Notes: generated by a model from the letters alone, not told the origin. DNA of 64,000 nt from Palleronia sp. LCG004 (GCF_032931615.1 NZ_CP136759.1:930001-994000); one strand, 5' to 3'. Numbered from the stretch's first letter, positions 47,090 to 57,177 are shown. Numbers and translations: made by a program.

Positions 47090-49857
47090 TGTGGGTTCTC
47101 GGTCCCATCGGCTTTACCGCGCCCTGGCTGCTGCTGGGGCTTCTGGCGCTTCCCATTCTCTGGATCCTTCTGCGCGCGGTGCCGCCCGCGCCGATCAGGC
47201 GGCAATTTCCGGGCGTCGCGCTGCTTCTGGGTCTGCGCGACGACGAGCATCAGTCGGATCGCACCCCCTGGTGGCTTCTGCTGCTGCGTGCGCTGGCCGT
47301 GGCCGCCCTGATCGTCGGGTTCGCGGGGCCGGTGCTGAACCCGTCCGAACGGGTCGCGGGCAACGGGCCGCTTCTGGTGCTGCTCGACGGGACATGGGCC
47401 GATGCGCGTGACTGGCCGCGCCGGATCGACAGGGTGGAACAGGCGCTGGCCGAGGCCGCACGCGACGACCGGCCAGCGGCGATCGTCACGCTCACCGATC
47501 CGCCCGAGGGCGATCTGCCGTTCAGAGCCGCCAGCGACTGGAGCGCGCTGCTTTCCGGGTTCGCGCCGCGGGCCTGGCAGCCGGCGAATGCGGTCGACTG
47601 GGCCGAAGGCCTCGAGGGCGATTTCGAGACGATCTGGCTGTCGGACGGCACGGCGCAGGATTGGCGGCCGGATGTGCTGGCAGCGCTCGAGCAGCGTGGC
47701 ACGGTCTCGGTTTTCGAATCGCCGCGGCCGATCTACGGGCTCAAGCCACCGACCTTTGTCGACGGGTCGATCGCCATCGACGCGCTGAGGGCCGGAACGG
47801 CGGGCGAGAGCGAGGTGACCATCGTCGCGCGCGGGCTCGATCCGAACGGGGTGGAGCGAGAGCTTGCCCGCGAGGAGATGAGCTTCGAGGGCGGCGCGGG
47901 CGAGGCGGAGCTGACCCTGTCGTTGCCGCCCGAGCTGCGCAACCGCATCACCCGGTTCGAGATCGAGGGCGTCCGCTCGGCCGGTGCGGTCGCGCTGACC
48001 GACGACGGGCTGAGACGGCGCGAGGTCGCGCTCATCTCGGGGGGCGACGATCGGGAGGGGCTGTCGCTGCTGTCGCCGCTTCATTACCTCGAGCAGGCGC
48101 TGGACCCCGTTGCGGACCTGATCGACGGGTCGCTTTCCGACGTCCTGCTGGCCAATCCGGACGTGATCGTCCTGGCCGATGTCGCGACGCTGCCGCAGGC
48201 GCAGGCCCAGGCGGTCGCCGACTGGGTCGAGGAGGGCGGTCTGCTGTTGCGCTTTGCCGGCCCCCGGCTGGCGGCGAGCGAGGCGGGACGTACCGATGCC
48301 GATCCGCTGATGCCCGTGCGGCTGCGGGCCGGGGGGCGGTCGGTCGGCGGCGCGATGAGCTGGGGCGAGCCCCGGACGCTCAGCGCATTTTCCGAAACCT
48401 CGCCTTTCTACGGGTTGCCGGTGCCGCCGGACGTGACGGTCGAGGCGCAGGTGATGGCCGAGCCCGATCCGACGCTGTCCGAACGCACGATCGCATCGCT
48501 GAGCGACGGCACGCCGCTGGTGACGCGCGACCGGATCGGGCAGGGGCAGGTCGTGCTTTTTCACGTGACGGCCAATGCGGAATGGTCGTCGCTGCCGCTT
48601 TCGGGACTTTTCGTGTCGATGCTGGAGCGCCTTGCCGTCTCGACCCGCCCGGCGCGCCCGACGGCCGAGGATCTGGCCGGCACGGTCTGGAGCGTCGATG
48701 CGGTGCTGACGGCGTTCGGCCAGGTCGACGAGGCGGGGACCTATCCCGGCATTTCGGGCGAGGCTCTGGCAGAAGCGCGTCCCGGCCCCGAGACGCCCCC
48801 GGGTCTCTATGCGGGCGAGGACCGGCGCATCGCGCTCAACGTCTTCGGGGCCGATGCGACGCTCGCCATGGCGGAATGGCCCGCGCGCATCGCGGTCGAG
48901 GGGCTCGGGATCGCGCGGGAGGTCGAACTGAAGGGCTGGCTCCTGGCGGGTGCGATCGCAATTCTCGCGTTAGACGTATTGGCTTCGCTCTGGCTCGCAG
49001 GGCGGTTGACGGGGCCGCGGGTCGCGGCCGCGCTGACGATACTCGCGCTTGCCATGCCGTTGGGAGAGGCGCGCGCGCAGGAGGGCGAGCGCCCGCCGCT
49101 GGGCGAGTTCGCGATCAAGGCGACGTCGGAGGTCGTGCTGGCACATGTCCTGACGGGCAATGCCGAGATCGACGGCATCGCGGAGGCCGGGCTCGAAGGG
49201 TTGTCGCGCACGCTCTTCGCCCGGACCTCGATCGAGCCGGCCGACCCGATGGGCGTGAACCTCGAGACCGATGAGCTTGCCTTCTTCCCGTTCCTCTACT
49301 GGCCCGTGACCGAGGATCAGCCGATCCCGTCGGACGAGGCCTATGCCAAGCTCAACACCTATCTGCGCGGCGGCGGCATGATCCTTTTCGACACCCGCGA
49401 CGCAGACGTGGCGGGGTTCGGTTCGGCGACGCCCGCAGGGGCGAAGCTCGAGGAACTCGCGCGGCCGCTGGATATTCCGCCGCTCGAGCCGGTGCCGCAG
49501 GACCACGTCCTCACGCGGACATTCTATCTGCTGCAGGATTTCCCGGGCCGCCACGCGGGCCGCGATGTCTGGGTCGAGGCGGCCCCGCCAGACGCCGAAA
49601 CGATCGAGGGCATGCCGTTCCGCAATCTCAACGACAACGTGACGCCGGTCGTGATCGGTGGCAACGACTGGGCCGCGGCATGGGCGATCGACGATGCGGG
49701 AAACCGGATGTTTCCGGTCGGTCGCGGCTTTGCCGGAGAGCGCCAGCGCGAGATCGCGCTGCGGTTCGGCGTGAACCTCGTGATGCATGTGCTGACCGGC
49801 AACTACAAATCCGATCAGGTGCACGTCCCCGCGCTGCTCGACCGGCTGGGACAATAG
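47089..49857 (+). CDS. DUF4159 protein with BatA-like N-terminus
   Basis: 922-residue inner-membrane protein. The N-terminus is a BatA-type segment (FTAPWLLLGLLALPILWILL and a second helix about 62-80), followed by a degenerate VWA-like region and a long periplasmic part. Another helix lies near 625-645 (LLAGAIAILALDVLASLWL). The last ~220 residues are DUF4159, with FFPFLYWPVTEDQPIPSD and YLRGGGMILFDTRDAD. It is the third gene of the MoxR operon and probably the membrane component on which the ATPase acts. Actual substrate unknown. Confidence 0.85.
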   Translation: MWVLGPIGFTAPWLLLGLLALPILWILLRAVPPAPIRRQFPGVALLLGLRDDEHQSDRTPWWLLLLRALAVAALIVGFAGPVLNPSERVAGNGPLLVLLDGTWADARDWPRRIDRVEQALAEAARDDRPAAIVTLTDPPEGDLPFRAASDWSALLSGFAPRAWQPANAVDWAEGLEGDFETIWLSDGTAQDWRPDVLAALEQRGTVSVFESPRPIYGLKPPTFVDGSIAIDALRAGTAGESEVTIVARGLDPNGVERELAREEMSFEGGAGEAELTLSLPPELRNRITRFEIEGVRSAGAVALTDDGLRRREVALISGGDDREGLSLLSPLHYLEQALDPVADLIDGSLSDVLLANPDVIVLADVATLPQAQAQAVADWVEEGGLLLRFAGPRLAASEAGRTDADPLMPVRLRAGGRSVGGAMSWGEPRTLSAFSETSPFYGLPVPPDVTVEAQVMAEPDPTLSERTIASLSDGTPLVTRDRIGQGQVVLFHVTANAEWSSLPLSGLFVSMLERLAVSTRPARPTAEDLAGTVWSVDAVLTAFGQVDEAGTYPGISGEALAEARPGPETPPGLYAGEDRRIALNVFGADATLAMAEWPARIAVEGLGIAREVELKGWLLAGAIAILALDVLASLWLAGRLTGPRVAAALTILALAMPLGEARAQEGERPPLGEFAIKATSEVVLAHVLTGNAEIDGIAEAGLEGLSRTLFARTSIEPADPMGVNLETDELAFFPFLYWPVTEDQPIPSDEAYAKLNTYLRGGGMILFDTRDADVAGFGSATPAGAKLEELARPLDIPPLEPVPQDHVLTRTFYLLQDFPGRHAGRDVWVEAAPPDAETIEGMPFRNLNDNVTPVVIGGNDWAAAWAIDDAGNRMFPVGRGFAGERQREIALRFGVNLVMHVLTGNYKSDQVHVPALLDRLGQ

Positions 49858-49891
49858 GCGGCGCGTCCGCCCGACAGAAGGACAGGCTGGA

Positions 49892-51946
49892 GTGACCGGA
49901 AACATCGTTCTCGACCCCCTCGTGCCGCTCTGGGCACTGGCGATCCTTGGTGCGCTCGTGGTTCTCGTCGCGGGTCTCGCGCTCTGGCGCGGGCTCGGGG
50001 GGTGGTGGTTGAGGGGGCTCGCGGGCATCGCGCTTCTCGCGGCGCTGGCAGGACCGTCCTTTCAACGCGAGGATCGCGCGCCGCTCAGCGATATCGTCAT
50101 CGCCCTGGTGGACGAGAGTGCGTCGCAGGACCTGTCGGATCGCGGTGACCAGAGCGCGGCGGCGCTGGCCCGCATCGAGGCGGAGGTCGCCAATCTCGAG
50201 AATACCGAACTGCGCGTGGTGCGCATGGGCGACGGTGCCGGAGACGAGGGCAGTCTGTTGATGACGGCTCTGTCCGATGCCATGGCCGAGGAGCCCGCCG
50301 GACGTCTGGCGGGAGCGATCCTGATTTCGGACGGGCGGCTTCATGACGTGGAGCGCGCGCCGGACCTGCCGGCACCTCTGCACCTGCTGCTGACGGGGCG
50401 TGAGGAGGACTGGGACCGTCGGTTGAACATCCTGAACGCGCCCGCCTTCGCGATCCTGGGCGAAGAGGTCGCGCTGAGGCTCAGGATCGACAATCAGGGC
50501 GATGTCCCCGAGGCACAGACGGGCCCGGTGGAGATCGAAATCGCGGTCGACGGGGGCGAGCCCTCGACCTTCACCGTTCCTGTCGACGAGGATCTGGAAC
50601 TGCCCGTGACGCTGCCGCATGGCGGTCGCAACGTGATCCAGTTCCGCGTTCCGGCGGTCGATGGCGAGCTGACCGACCGCAACAACGAGGCCGTCGTGCA
50701 GATCAACGGCGTCCGTGACCGGTTGCGCGTGCTCCTCGTCTCGGGCGAGCCGCATCCGGGCGAGCGGACCTGGCGCAACCTTCTGAAATCGGATTCGTCG
50801 GTCGATCTGGTGCATTTCACCATCCTGCGGCCGCCGGAGAAACAGGACGGCGTGCCGGTGGACGAACTCAGCCTCATCGCGTTTCCGACGCGCGAGCTGT
50901 TCCTCGACAAGATCGACGAGTTCGACCTCATCATCTTCGACCGGTATCAGCGGCGCGGGATTCTGCCGGCGATCTATCTCGACAACGTGCGTCAGTATGT
51001 CGAGACGGGAGGCGCGGTGCTGATCGCGGCCGGGCCAGACTTCGCCACGGCCGCCTCGCTCTATCGCTCGCCGCTGGGGGAGGTTCTGCCGGGCGCCCCG
51101 ACGGGACAGGTGATCGAGGAGCCGTTCCTGCCGGAACTGACCGAGATCGGCGAACGGCATCCTGTGACGCAGGGCCTGACTGGCGGCGGCGAGGATCCCG
51201 AATGGGGCCGCTGGCTGCGCGAGATCGAGCTCGAGGCGACGGGTGGGCAGGTCGTGATGACGGGAAGCGGGGGCGGACCGCTCCTGATCCTCGACCGGGT
51301 CGGGGAAGGGCGCGTGGCCCTTCTGGGGTCGGACCATGCCTGGCTCTGGTCGCGCGGTTTCGACGGCGGCGGCCCCCAGCTCGAGCTGCTGCGCAGGCTC
51401 GCGCACTGGATGATGAAGGAGCCCGAGCTCGACGAGGAGGCGCTCGACGCGACGGCCGAAGGCCAGGAGATGACGATTACCCGCCGGACGCTCGGCGAGG
51501 ATGTCGGCGATCTGGAGATCACGGGGCCGGGCGGCGAGGTGACCGTGATGCCGATGGAGGAGGTGGCACCGGGCCGGTTCCAGGCGCAATTCACCGGCCC
51601 CGAGACGGGGCTCTATCGGCTGGTCGAGGGCGAGGAGGAGGCCGTCATCGCGCTCGGGCCATCCGCGCCGCGCGAGTTCGAGCAGACGGTCGCGAGCGGA
51701 GATCTGCTCGAGCCGGTGATCGACGGGACGCGCGGCGGGATCCGCGCCATCGAGGACGGCGTCCCGGATCTGAGGACCGTTCGGGAGGGTCGTGTCGCGG
51801 CCGGTCGCGGATGGCTCGGCATCACGCCGCGCGGTGCCTATCTGACGGCCGACGTCACCACGCGGGCGATCCTGCCGGCATGGGCCTGGCTTCTGATCGC
51901 GGCGGCATTGACGCTCGGTGCATGGCTGCGCGAGGGACGCCGCTGA
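49892..51946 (+). CDS. Large membrane protein with GATase-like domain
   Basis: 684-residue protein with two N-terminal helices (about 10-30 and 36-52), a periplasmic VWA-like region (IVIALVDESASQDLSD), Ig-like beta domains, and a class I glutamine-amidotransferase-like fold (RVLLVSGEPHPGERTWRNLL, LIIFDRYQRRGILPAIYLDN) in which the catalytic Cys is not evident. One C-terminal helix (about 655-675) ends the protein. The GTG at 49892 follows the DUF4159 stop by 34 bp. Together with the previous gene it forms the envelope half of the MoxR system. Function unknown. Confidence 0.78.
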   Translation: MTGNIVLDPLVPLWALAILGALVVLVAGLALWRGLGGWWLRGLAGIALLAALAGPSFQREDRAPLSDIVIALVDESASQDLSDRGDQSAAALARIEAEVANLENTELRVVRMGDGAGDEGSLLMTALSDAMAEEPAGRLAGAILISDGRLHDVERAPDLPAPLHLLLTGREEDWDRRLNILNAPAFAILGEEVALRLRIDNQGDVPEAQTGPVEIEIAVDGGEPSTFTVPVDEDLELPVTLPHGGRNVIQFRVPAVDGELTDRNNEAVVQINGVRDRLRVLLVSGEPHPGERTWRNLLKSDSSVDLVHFTILRPPEKQDGVPVDELSLIAFPTRELFLDKIDEFDLIIFDRYQRRGILPAIYLDNVRQYVETGGAVLIAAGPDFATAASLYRSPLGEVLPGAPTGQVIEEPFLPELTEIGERHPVTQGLTGGGEDPEWGRWLREIELEATGGQVVMTGSGGGPLLILDRVGEGRVALLGSDHAWLWSRGFDGGGPQLELLRRLAHWMMKEPELDEEALDATAEGQEMTITRRTLGEDVGDLEITGPGGEVTVMPMEEVAPGRFQAQFTGPETGLYRLVEGEEEAVIALGPSAPREFEQTVASGDLLEPVIDGTRGGIRAIEDGVPDLRTVREGRVAAGRGWLGITPRGAYLTADVTTRAILPAWAWLLIAAALTLGAWLREGRR

Positions 51947-51961
51947 GCGGCGCGCTCAGCG
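51941..51961. terminator. Hairpin spanning two convergent stop codons
   Basis: CGCTGAGC-GGCGC-GCTCAGCG: perfect 8-bp arms that contain the TGA of the plus-strand gene (51944-51946) in one arm and the stop of the minus-strand gene (51956-51958) in the other. Confidence 0.45.
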
Positions 51962-52303
51962 CAGCTTGAGGCTGTATGTCTCCTCGCCCCATCCGTCGGT
52001 CAGGGTGCGGGCCCGGATCTCCACGGATTGGGTTCCTTCGGGCATGGCGATCCCGGTTTGCGAACGGGTGAACGGTTGCTCGGTCACATGCGGATGAGAG
52101 AGCTTGCGGGTGGCGAGGATCGTGCCGTCGGCAAGTTCGACCCGCCAGGCATCGGCGAAATCCTCCCATCCGGTATCGGCGTGACGGAGCGTGACCGAGA
52201 CGGTCCAGCCACCCGGTTCGGATTTTGCCACGGCGTTTTCGATCGCGGCCGGATCGGCGGAGGCGGCGGCAGGCATCATAAGGATCGCGAGGAGATGTTT
52301 CAT
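51956..52303 (-). CDS. Small periplasmic protein of unknown function
   Basis: 115-residue secreted protein with a short signal peptide (MKHLLAILMMPAAASA) and a mature single beta-sandwich-like domain: GGWTVSVTLRHADTGWEDF, WRVELADGTILATR and a final WGEETYSLKLR. No Cys in the mature part. The start at 52303 has GGAAACATCTCC-type spacing with TCCTCC on the other strand, that is a GGA-rich ribosome site. Family not recognised. Confidence 0.65.
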   Translation of the reverse strand: MKHLLAILMMPAAASADPAAIENAVAKSEPGGWTVSVTLRHADTGWEDFADAWRVELADGTILATRKLSHPHVTEQPFTRSQTGIAMPEGTQSVEIRARTLTDGWGEETYSLKLR

Positions 52304-52335
52304 GGAGGAAGTCCTAGCACGCGGGGGGCGGTCTG

Positions 52336-53040
52336 TCAGAGCCGGCCCATCAGAATATCGCGAGGCCGCGACATGAACTCGCGCGACCACACGATCCAGA
52401 TGGCGATCGTCGCCGCCGCCCCGAGAGCGAGCGGACCCGCGAGCCATGCGAGGGCCGCCAGCGCGAAATAGATGGCCCTGAGGCCCCGGTTGAAGTTCAC
52501 CGCGGCGCGGATGTTCAGCTCGGCCGACTGCGCCGCGCGCGGCAATGCGAGGGGATCGCGCGGATCGTTCGGCACGGCAGCCATGACCACCATGGAATAG
52601 CCGAAGAGCCTGTTCGACCAGACGAATTTCAGGAAGGCGATCATCAGGAAGATGATGATGGGCAGGAGCTTGACCTGCCAGACGATGACGGGAATTCCCG
52701 TCTCGCCCAGGCCCTCGGCCACGCCCTGCAGGCGTTCGACATTGCCGCTGACGGCGAGTGCGCCGCCGATCGCGATCACGCTTGTCGAGGCGAAGAAGGA
52801 CGTGCTCTGCCGCAGCGACGACAATGCCTGCGCGTCGAAGATGCGCGGATCGCGTTCGACCATGCGCTCCATCCAGTCGCGCCGATACTTCATCATCAGC
52901 ACCGTCACCGAAGGGCGTCGCAAGCCGGGATGCTCGATCCTGAGACCCACGAGCCACCATCCGAGGAAGGTGAGAGCGAGCGCGCCGTAATCCCAGGGTC
53001 CGAGAAGCGGCGGCAGCAATGCCGAGACGAGGTGATCCAT
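52336..53040 (-). CDS. DUF599 membrane protein
   Basis: 234-residue polytopic protein of the DUF599 family with about four membrane helices (WDYGALALTFLGWWLVGL, SFFASTSVIAIGGALAVSG, IIIFLMIAFLKFVWSNRLFG, then two near the C-terminus). Conserved polar pieces are RRDWMERMVERDPRIFD and AAVNFNRGLRAIYFA. Function unknown. Start at 53040 (MDHLVSALL) preferred to 53076, which would add a polar tail. Confidence 0.83.
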   Translation of the reverse strand: MDHLVSALLPPLLGPWDYGALALTFLGWWLVGLRIEHPGLRRPSVTVLMMKYRRDWMERMVERDPRIFDAQALSSLRQSTSFFASTSVIAIGGALAVSGNVERLQGVAEGLGETGIPVIVWQVKLLPIIIFLMIAFLKFVWSNRLFGYSMVVMAAVPNDPRDPLALPRAAQSAELNIRAAVNFNRGLRAIYFALAALAWLAGPLALGAAATIAIWIVWSREFMSRPRDILMGRL

Positions 53041-53133
53041 TCCGGCAGGTTTCGCACCGGGCCGCCCCTGCGGCAAGGGCCGCTCTTGATCCCGTCGTGC
53101 GGGAGGTCCACACTGCGCCCCGGAGGATCAATC

Positions 53134-54573
53134 ATGGACATGCCTGTACCGAATGCCGCCATTCTGTCGCGCAAGGCGGATGTCGTGCGCCGTCTCGAAG
53201 GGGCGCTGCCCCCGGGGACGGTGATCCACGAACCGAACGAGACGCGCGCCTACGAATGCGACGCGCTCACCGCCTACAAATGCGCGCCCCTCGCGGTGGT
53301 CCTGCCGCGTTCGACCGAAGAGGTCGCGACGGTCCTGAAGATCTGCCACGACGAACGCGTCCCGGTCGTGCCGCGCGGATCGGGCACGTCGCTTGCAGGT
53401 GGGGCGTTGCCGACCGCCGATTGCGTCATTCTGGGGGTCGCGCGGCTCAACGAGGTGATCGAGACGAATTACCCCGACCGTTATATCCGCGTGCAGAGCG
53501 GGCGCACCAATCTGAGCGTCACCGGCGCGGTCGAGGAGGACGGGTTCTTCTACGCGCCCGATCCGTCCTCGCAGCTGGCCTGTGCGATCGCGGGCAACAT
53601 CGCGATGAATTCGGGCGGGGCGCATTGCCTGAAATACGGCGTGACGACGAACAACCTGCTGGGCGTCACGATGGTGATGATGGACGGCACCGTGACCGAG
53701 ATCGGGGGCGGGCATCTCGACGCGTCGGGCTATGACCTTCTGGGGCTCATCTGCGGCTCCGAAGGGCAGCTGGGCGTCGTGACCGAAGCGACGCTCAGGA
53801 TCCTGCCGAAGCCCGAAGGCGCGCGGCCCGTTCTGATCGGGTTTTCCTCGAACGAGGTCGCGGGCGCCTGCGTCAGCGACATCATCAAGGCCGGTGTCCT
53901 GCCGGTCGCGATCGAGTTCATGGACCGCCCCTGCATCCGCGCGACCGAAGCCTTCGCGGGCGCGGGCTATCCCGATTGCGAGGCGCTTCTGATCGTCGAG
54001 GTCGAGGGATCGGAGGCCGAGATCGACGAGCAACTCGGCAAGATCACCGCCATCGCACGGACCCACAATCCGGTCGAGCTGCGCGAGAGCGGGTCGCCCG
54101 AGGAATCGGCGCGGATCTGGCTCGGGCGAAAGTCGGCCTTCGGCGCGATGGGTCAGATCAACGACTACATCTGCCTCGACGGCACGATCCCGGTGAACGA
54201 GCTTCCGAAGGTTCTGGGCGGCATCCGCGACCTGTCCGGGAAATACGGCCTCGACGTCGCGAACGTGTTCCACGCGGGCGACGGCAACATGCATCCGCTG
54301 ATCCTCTTCGATGCCAACAAGGAGGGCGATCTCGACAAGGCCGAGGAGATGGGGGCGGACATCCTGCGCCTCTGCGTCGAGGTGGGGGGGTGTCTCACCG
54401 GCGAGCACGGGGTGGGCGTCGAGAAGCGCGACCTGATGGAGGCGCAGTTCACCCCCGATGATCTCGAGGCGCAGCTGCGCGTGAAGGACGTCTTCGACCC
54501 TGACTGGCTTTTGAATCCTGCGAAGGTCTTTCCGCTTTCGGTGACGGAAACGCGCCGCATCGCCGCCGAATAG
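53134..54573 (+). CDS. glcD: Glycolate oxidase FAD subunit GlcD
   Basis: 479-residue FAD-linked oxidase, the catalytic subunit of glycolate oxidase, converting glycolate to glyoxylate. The PCMH-type FAD domain shows VPVVPRGSGTSLAGGALP and LACAIAGNIAMNSGGAHCLKYG; the C-terminal cap domain has NVFHAGDGNMHP and LTGEHGVGVEKRDLM. A strong GGAGG site lies 7 bases before the ATG at 53134. First gene of glcDEF; no GlcC-type regulator is adjacent. Confidence 0.95.
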   Translation: MDMPVPNAAILSRKADVVRRLEGALPPGTVIHEPNETRAYECDALTAYKCAPLAVVLPRSTEEVATVLKICHDERVPVVPRGSGTSLAGGALPTADCVILGVARLNEVIETNYPDRYIRVQSGRTNLSVTGAVEEDGFFYAPDPSSQLACAIAGNIAMNSGGAHCLKYGVTTNNLLGVTMVMMDGTVTEIGGGHLDASGYDLLGLICGSEGQLGVVTEATLRILPKPEGARPVLIGFSSNEVAGACVSDIIKAGVLPVAIEFMDRPCIRATEAFAGAGYPDCEALLIVEVEGSEAEIDEQLGKITAIARTHNPVELRESGSPEESARIWLGRKSAFGAMGQINDYICLDGTIPVNELPKVLGGIRDLSGKYGLDVANVFHAGDGNMHPLILFDANKEGDLDKAEEMGADILRLCVEVGGCLTGEHGVGVEKRDLMEAQFTPDDLEAQLRVKDVFDPDWLLNPAKVFPLSVTETRRIAAE

Positions 54574-54595
54574 ACCGGTCCCGAAAGGACGATCC

Positions 54596-55744
54596 ATGCA
54601 AGATCTCGCACCCGCCACCGAGACGGAGCTTTCCGAGGCGATCGCGAATTCCGACGGCCCGCTGAGCATTCGCGGGGGCGCGACGCGCGGCTTCGCCGTT
54701 CGGGGGCGCACGCTGTCGACGACACGGCTTTCGGGAATCAAGCTTTACGAACCCGGCGCACTGACCATCGTGGCACGTGCGGGCACGCCGCTTTCCGAGG
54801 TCGAGGACGCCCTCGCCGCCGAGAACCAGCGCCTGCCGTTCGAGCCGATGGATCATCGCGCGATCCTCGGCACCTCCGGCACGCCCACGATCGGAGGGGC
54901 CGTCGCGATGAATGCGAGCGGTCCGCGCCGGATCGTGGCCGGGGCCTGCCGCGACTGCCTGATCGGCGTGCGGTTCGTCGACGGCACCGGCAAGATCGTC
55001 AGCAATGGCGGGCGCGTGATGAAGAACGTCACCGGCTACGACCTCGTCAAGATGATGGCGGGCAGCTACGGGACGCTCGGCGTCCTGAGCGAGGTGAGCT
55101 TCAAGGTGCTGCCCGCGACCCCCGCAAGCGCGACGCTGAGCCTTCGCGGGCTTTCGCCGCGCGCGGCGGTCGATGCGATGTCCGCGGCGCTCGGCTCGCC
55201 CTACGAGGTATCGGCGGCGGCGCATCTGCCGGGCGCGGATCCGGTCACCCATCTGAGGCTCGAAGGGTTCGAGGCCTCGGTCGCCTATCGGGCCGAACGG
55301 CTGACCGCGCATCTGGCGCGACACGGCACGGCCGAGGTGGAAACGGATGCAGGCAAGGTCGCCGCACTCTGGGAGGAGATCCGGGACGCACGGATGTTCG
55401 CGGGAAGCGGCGGCGATCTCTGGCGAATTTCGGTCAAGCCGTCCGACGGCCCGCGGGTGACGGACGCGCTGGGTGACGCGCCCATGCTGATGGACCTCGC
55501 GGGCGGCCTCGTCTGGGCATCGGTCGCGGAAGGGACGGATCTGCGTGCGGCCATCGCGGGGATGCCGGGCCACGCGACGCTGTTCCGTGCCTCGGACGAG
55601 ATGCGCGCGCGGATGGGCACGTTCCACCCGGCACCGCCGCCGCTTGCCGCGATCGCGCGTGGCCTTCGCGCGCGGTTCGATCCGCGTGGCATCCTCAATC
55701 CCGGCCTCATGGACGAGGCCGCGAGAGACCTCGAGAAAGCCTGA
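54596..55744 (+). CDS. glcE: Glycolate oxidase FAD-binding subunit GlcE
   Basis: 382-residue second FAD-domain subunit, shorter than GlcD. It carries LGTSGTPTIGGAVAMNASGP and the conserved GGRVMKNVTGYDLVKMMAGSYG. With GlcD and the iron-sulfur subunit GlcF it forms the membrane-associated complex that passes electrons to the quinone pool. It begins 22 bp after glcD (GAAAGGACG site) and ends one base before the glcF start. Confidence 0.94.
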   Translation: MQDLAPATETELSEAIANSDGPLSIRGGATRGFAVRGRTLSTTRLSGIKLYEPGALTIVARAGTPLSEVEDALAAENQRLPFEPMDHRAILGTSGTPTIGGAVAMNASGPRRIVAGACRDCLIGVRFVDGTGKIVSNGGRVMKNVTGYDLVKMMAGSYGTLGVLSEVSFKVLPATPASATLSLRGLSPRAAVDAMSAALGSPYEVSAAAHLPGADPVTHLRLEGFEASVAYRAERLTAHLARHGTAEVETDAGKVAALWEEIRDARMFAGSGGDLWRISVKPSDGPRVTDALGDAPMLMDLAGGLVWASVAEGTDLRAAIAGMPGHATLFRASDEMRARMGTFHPAPPPLAAIARGLRARFDPRGILNPGLMDEAARDLEKA

Positions 55745-55745
55745 C

Positions 55746-57125
55746 ATGCAGACCCATTTCACGCCCGAACAGCTTGCCGATCCCGCGACCGCGCGCAGCA
55801 ACGAGATCCTGCGCGCCTGCGTCCATTGCGGTTTCTGCACGGCGACCTGTCCGACCTACCAGGTTCTGGGAGACGAGCTCGACAGCCCGCGCGGCCGGAT
55901 CTACCTCATCAAGGACATGCTCGAGAACGACCGCCCGGCCGACGAGAAGACGGTCAAGCATATCGACCGCTGCCTGTCCTGCCTGGCCTGCATGACGACA
56001 TGCCCTTCGGGCGTGCATTACATGCATCTCGTCGATCACGCGCGCGCCCATATCGAGGAGACCTACAAGCGGCCCTGGCGCGACCGGGCGCTGCGCTGGA
56101 CGCTGGCGCGAATCCTGCCATATCCGGGGCGCTTCCGGTTGGCGTTGCTGGGGGCCAGGATCGGGCGGCCCTTCGCGCGGCTGATGCCGGACGTCCGGTT
56201 GCGCGCGATGCTCGAGATGGCACCTGACCGAATCCCCGCGGTCAGCCGCAACGACGACCCGCAGACCTTCCCGGCCGAGGGGGAGCGGAAGATGCGCGTG
56301 GCGCTGCTGACGGGATGCGCGCAGAAGGCGCTCGACACCGATATCAACGATGCCACGATCCGCCTTCTGACCCGCCTCGGGGCCGAGGTCGTCGTGGCGA
56401 GGGACATGGGATGTTGCGGCGCGCTCGTCCACCACATGGGCAAGGAGAGCGAGAGCCACGCGGCCGCGAAGCGCAACATCCGTGCCTGGATGGGCGTGAA
56501 GGGCGAGGGGGGGCTCGATGCCGTCGTGGTCAACACCTCTGGATGCGGGACGACCGTGAAGGATTACGGTCATATGCTTCGGAACGACCCGATGGCCGAG
56601 GAGGCCGCCGAGATCAGCGCCAAGGCCAAGGATGTGAGCGAGGTGCTGATGGAGCTTCTGCCCGGCGATGCGCCGCGCGGGATCAACCAGGCGCGTGAGG
56701 ATATCGCCGGGATCGATGCGGCCCATGCGGGCGAGACAGGCGACGGGCCGATCCGCGTGGCCTATCACGCCGCCTGTTCGCTGCAGCATGGCCAGCAGAT
56801 CAAGACGCATCCGAAGACGCTTTTGAAACGCGCGGGCTTCGAGGTGGTGGAGCCAGCAGACAGTCATCTCTGCTGTGGATCTGCGGGGACCTACAATTTG
56901 ATGCAGCCTGAGATCTCGGCCGACCTGAAGGCGCGAAAGATCCGCACGCTCGAGGCGAAGGCACCGCAGATCATCGCGGCCGGGAATATCGGCTGCATGG
57001 TGCAGCTTGCCGGTGGCACGAAGATCCCCGTGGTGCATACGGTCGAATTGATCGACTGGGCCACGGGCGGCCCGCGTCCGTCCAAGCTCGGCAGTGCGCC
57101 GCTCGACGTGCCGGAACCCGCCTGA
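55746..57125 (+). CDS. glcF: Glycolate oxidase iron-sulfur subunit GlcF
   Basis: 459-residue electron-transfer subunit with two 4Fe-4S clusters (CVHCGFCTATCPTYQ and CLSCLACMTTCPSG) and two CCG domains (MGCCGALVHHMGKE; LCCGSAGTYNLMQPE). The start at 55746 leaves one base after the glcE stop and gives MQTHFTPEQLADP, the normal N-terminus. Last gene of the operon. Confidence 0.95.
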   Translation: MQTHFTPEQLADPATARSNEILRACVHCGFCTATCPTYQVLGDELDSPRGRIYLIKDMLENDRPADEKTVKHIDRCLSCLACMTTCPSGVHYMHLVDHARAHIEETYKRPWRDRALRWTLARILPYPGRFRLALLGARIGRPFARLMPDVRLRAMLEMAPDRIPAVSRNDDPQTFPAEGERKMRVALLTGCAQKALDTDINDATIRLLTRLGAEVVVARDMGCCGALVHHMGKESESHAAAKRNIRAWMGVKGEGGLDAVVVNTSGCGTTVKDYGHMLRNDPMAEEAAEISAKAKDVSEVLMELLPGDAPRGINQAREDIAGIDAAHAGETGDGPIRVAYHAACSLQHGQQIKTHPKTLLKRAGFEVVEPADSHLCCGSAGTYNLMQPEISADLKARKIRTLEAKAPQIIAAGNIGCMVQLAGGTKIPVVHTVELIDWATGGPRPSKLGSAPLDVPEPA

Positions 57126-57177
57126 CGGATGCTTCGGCGGGGCGGATGTCCGGGTGCGAAATTTCACGCCGGGGGAG

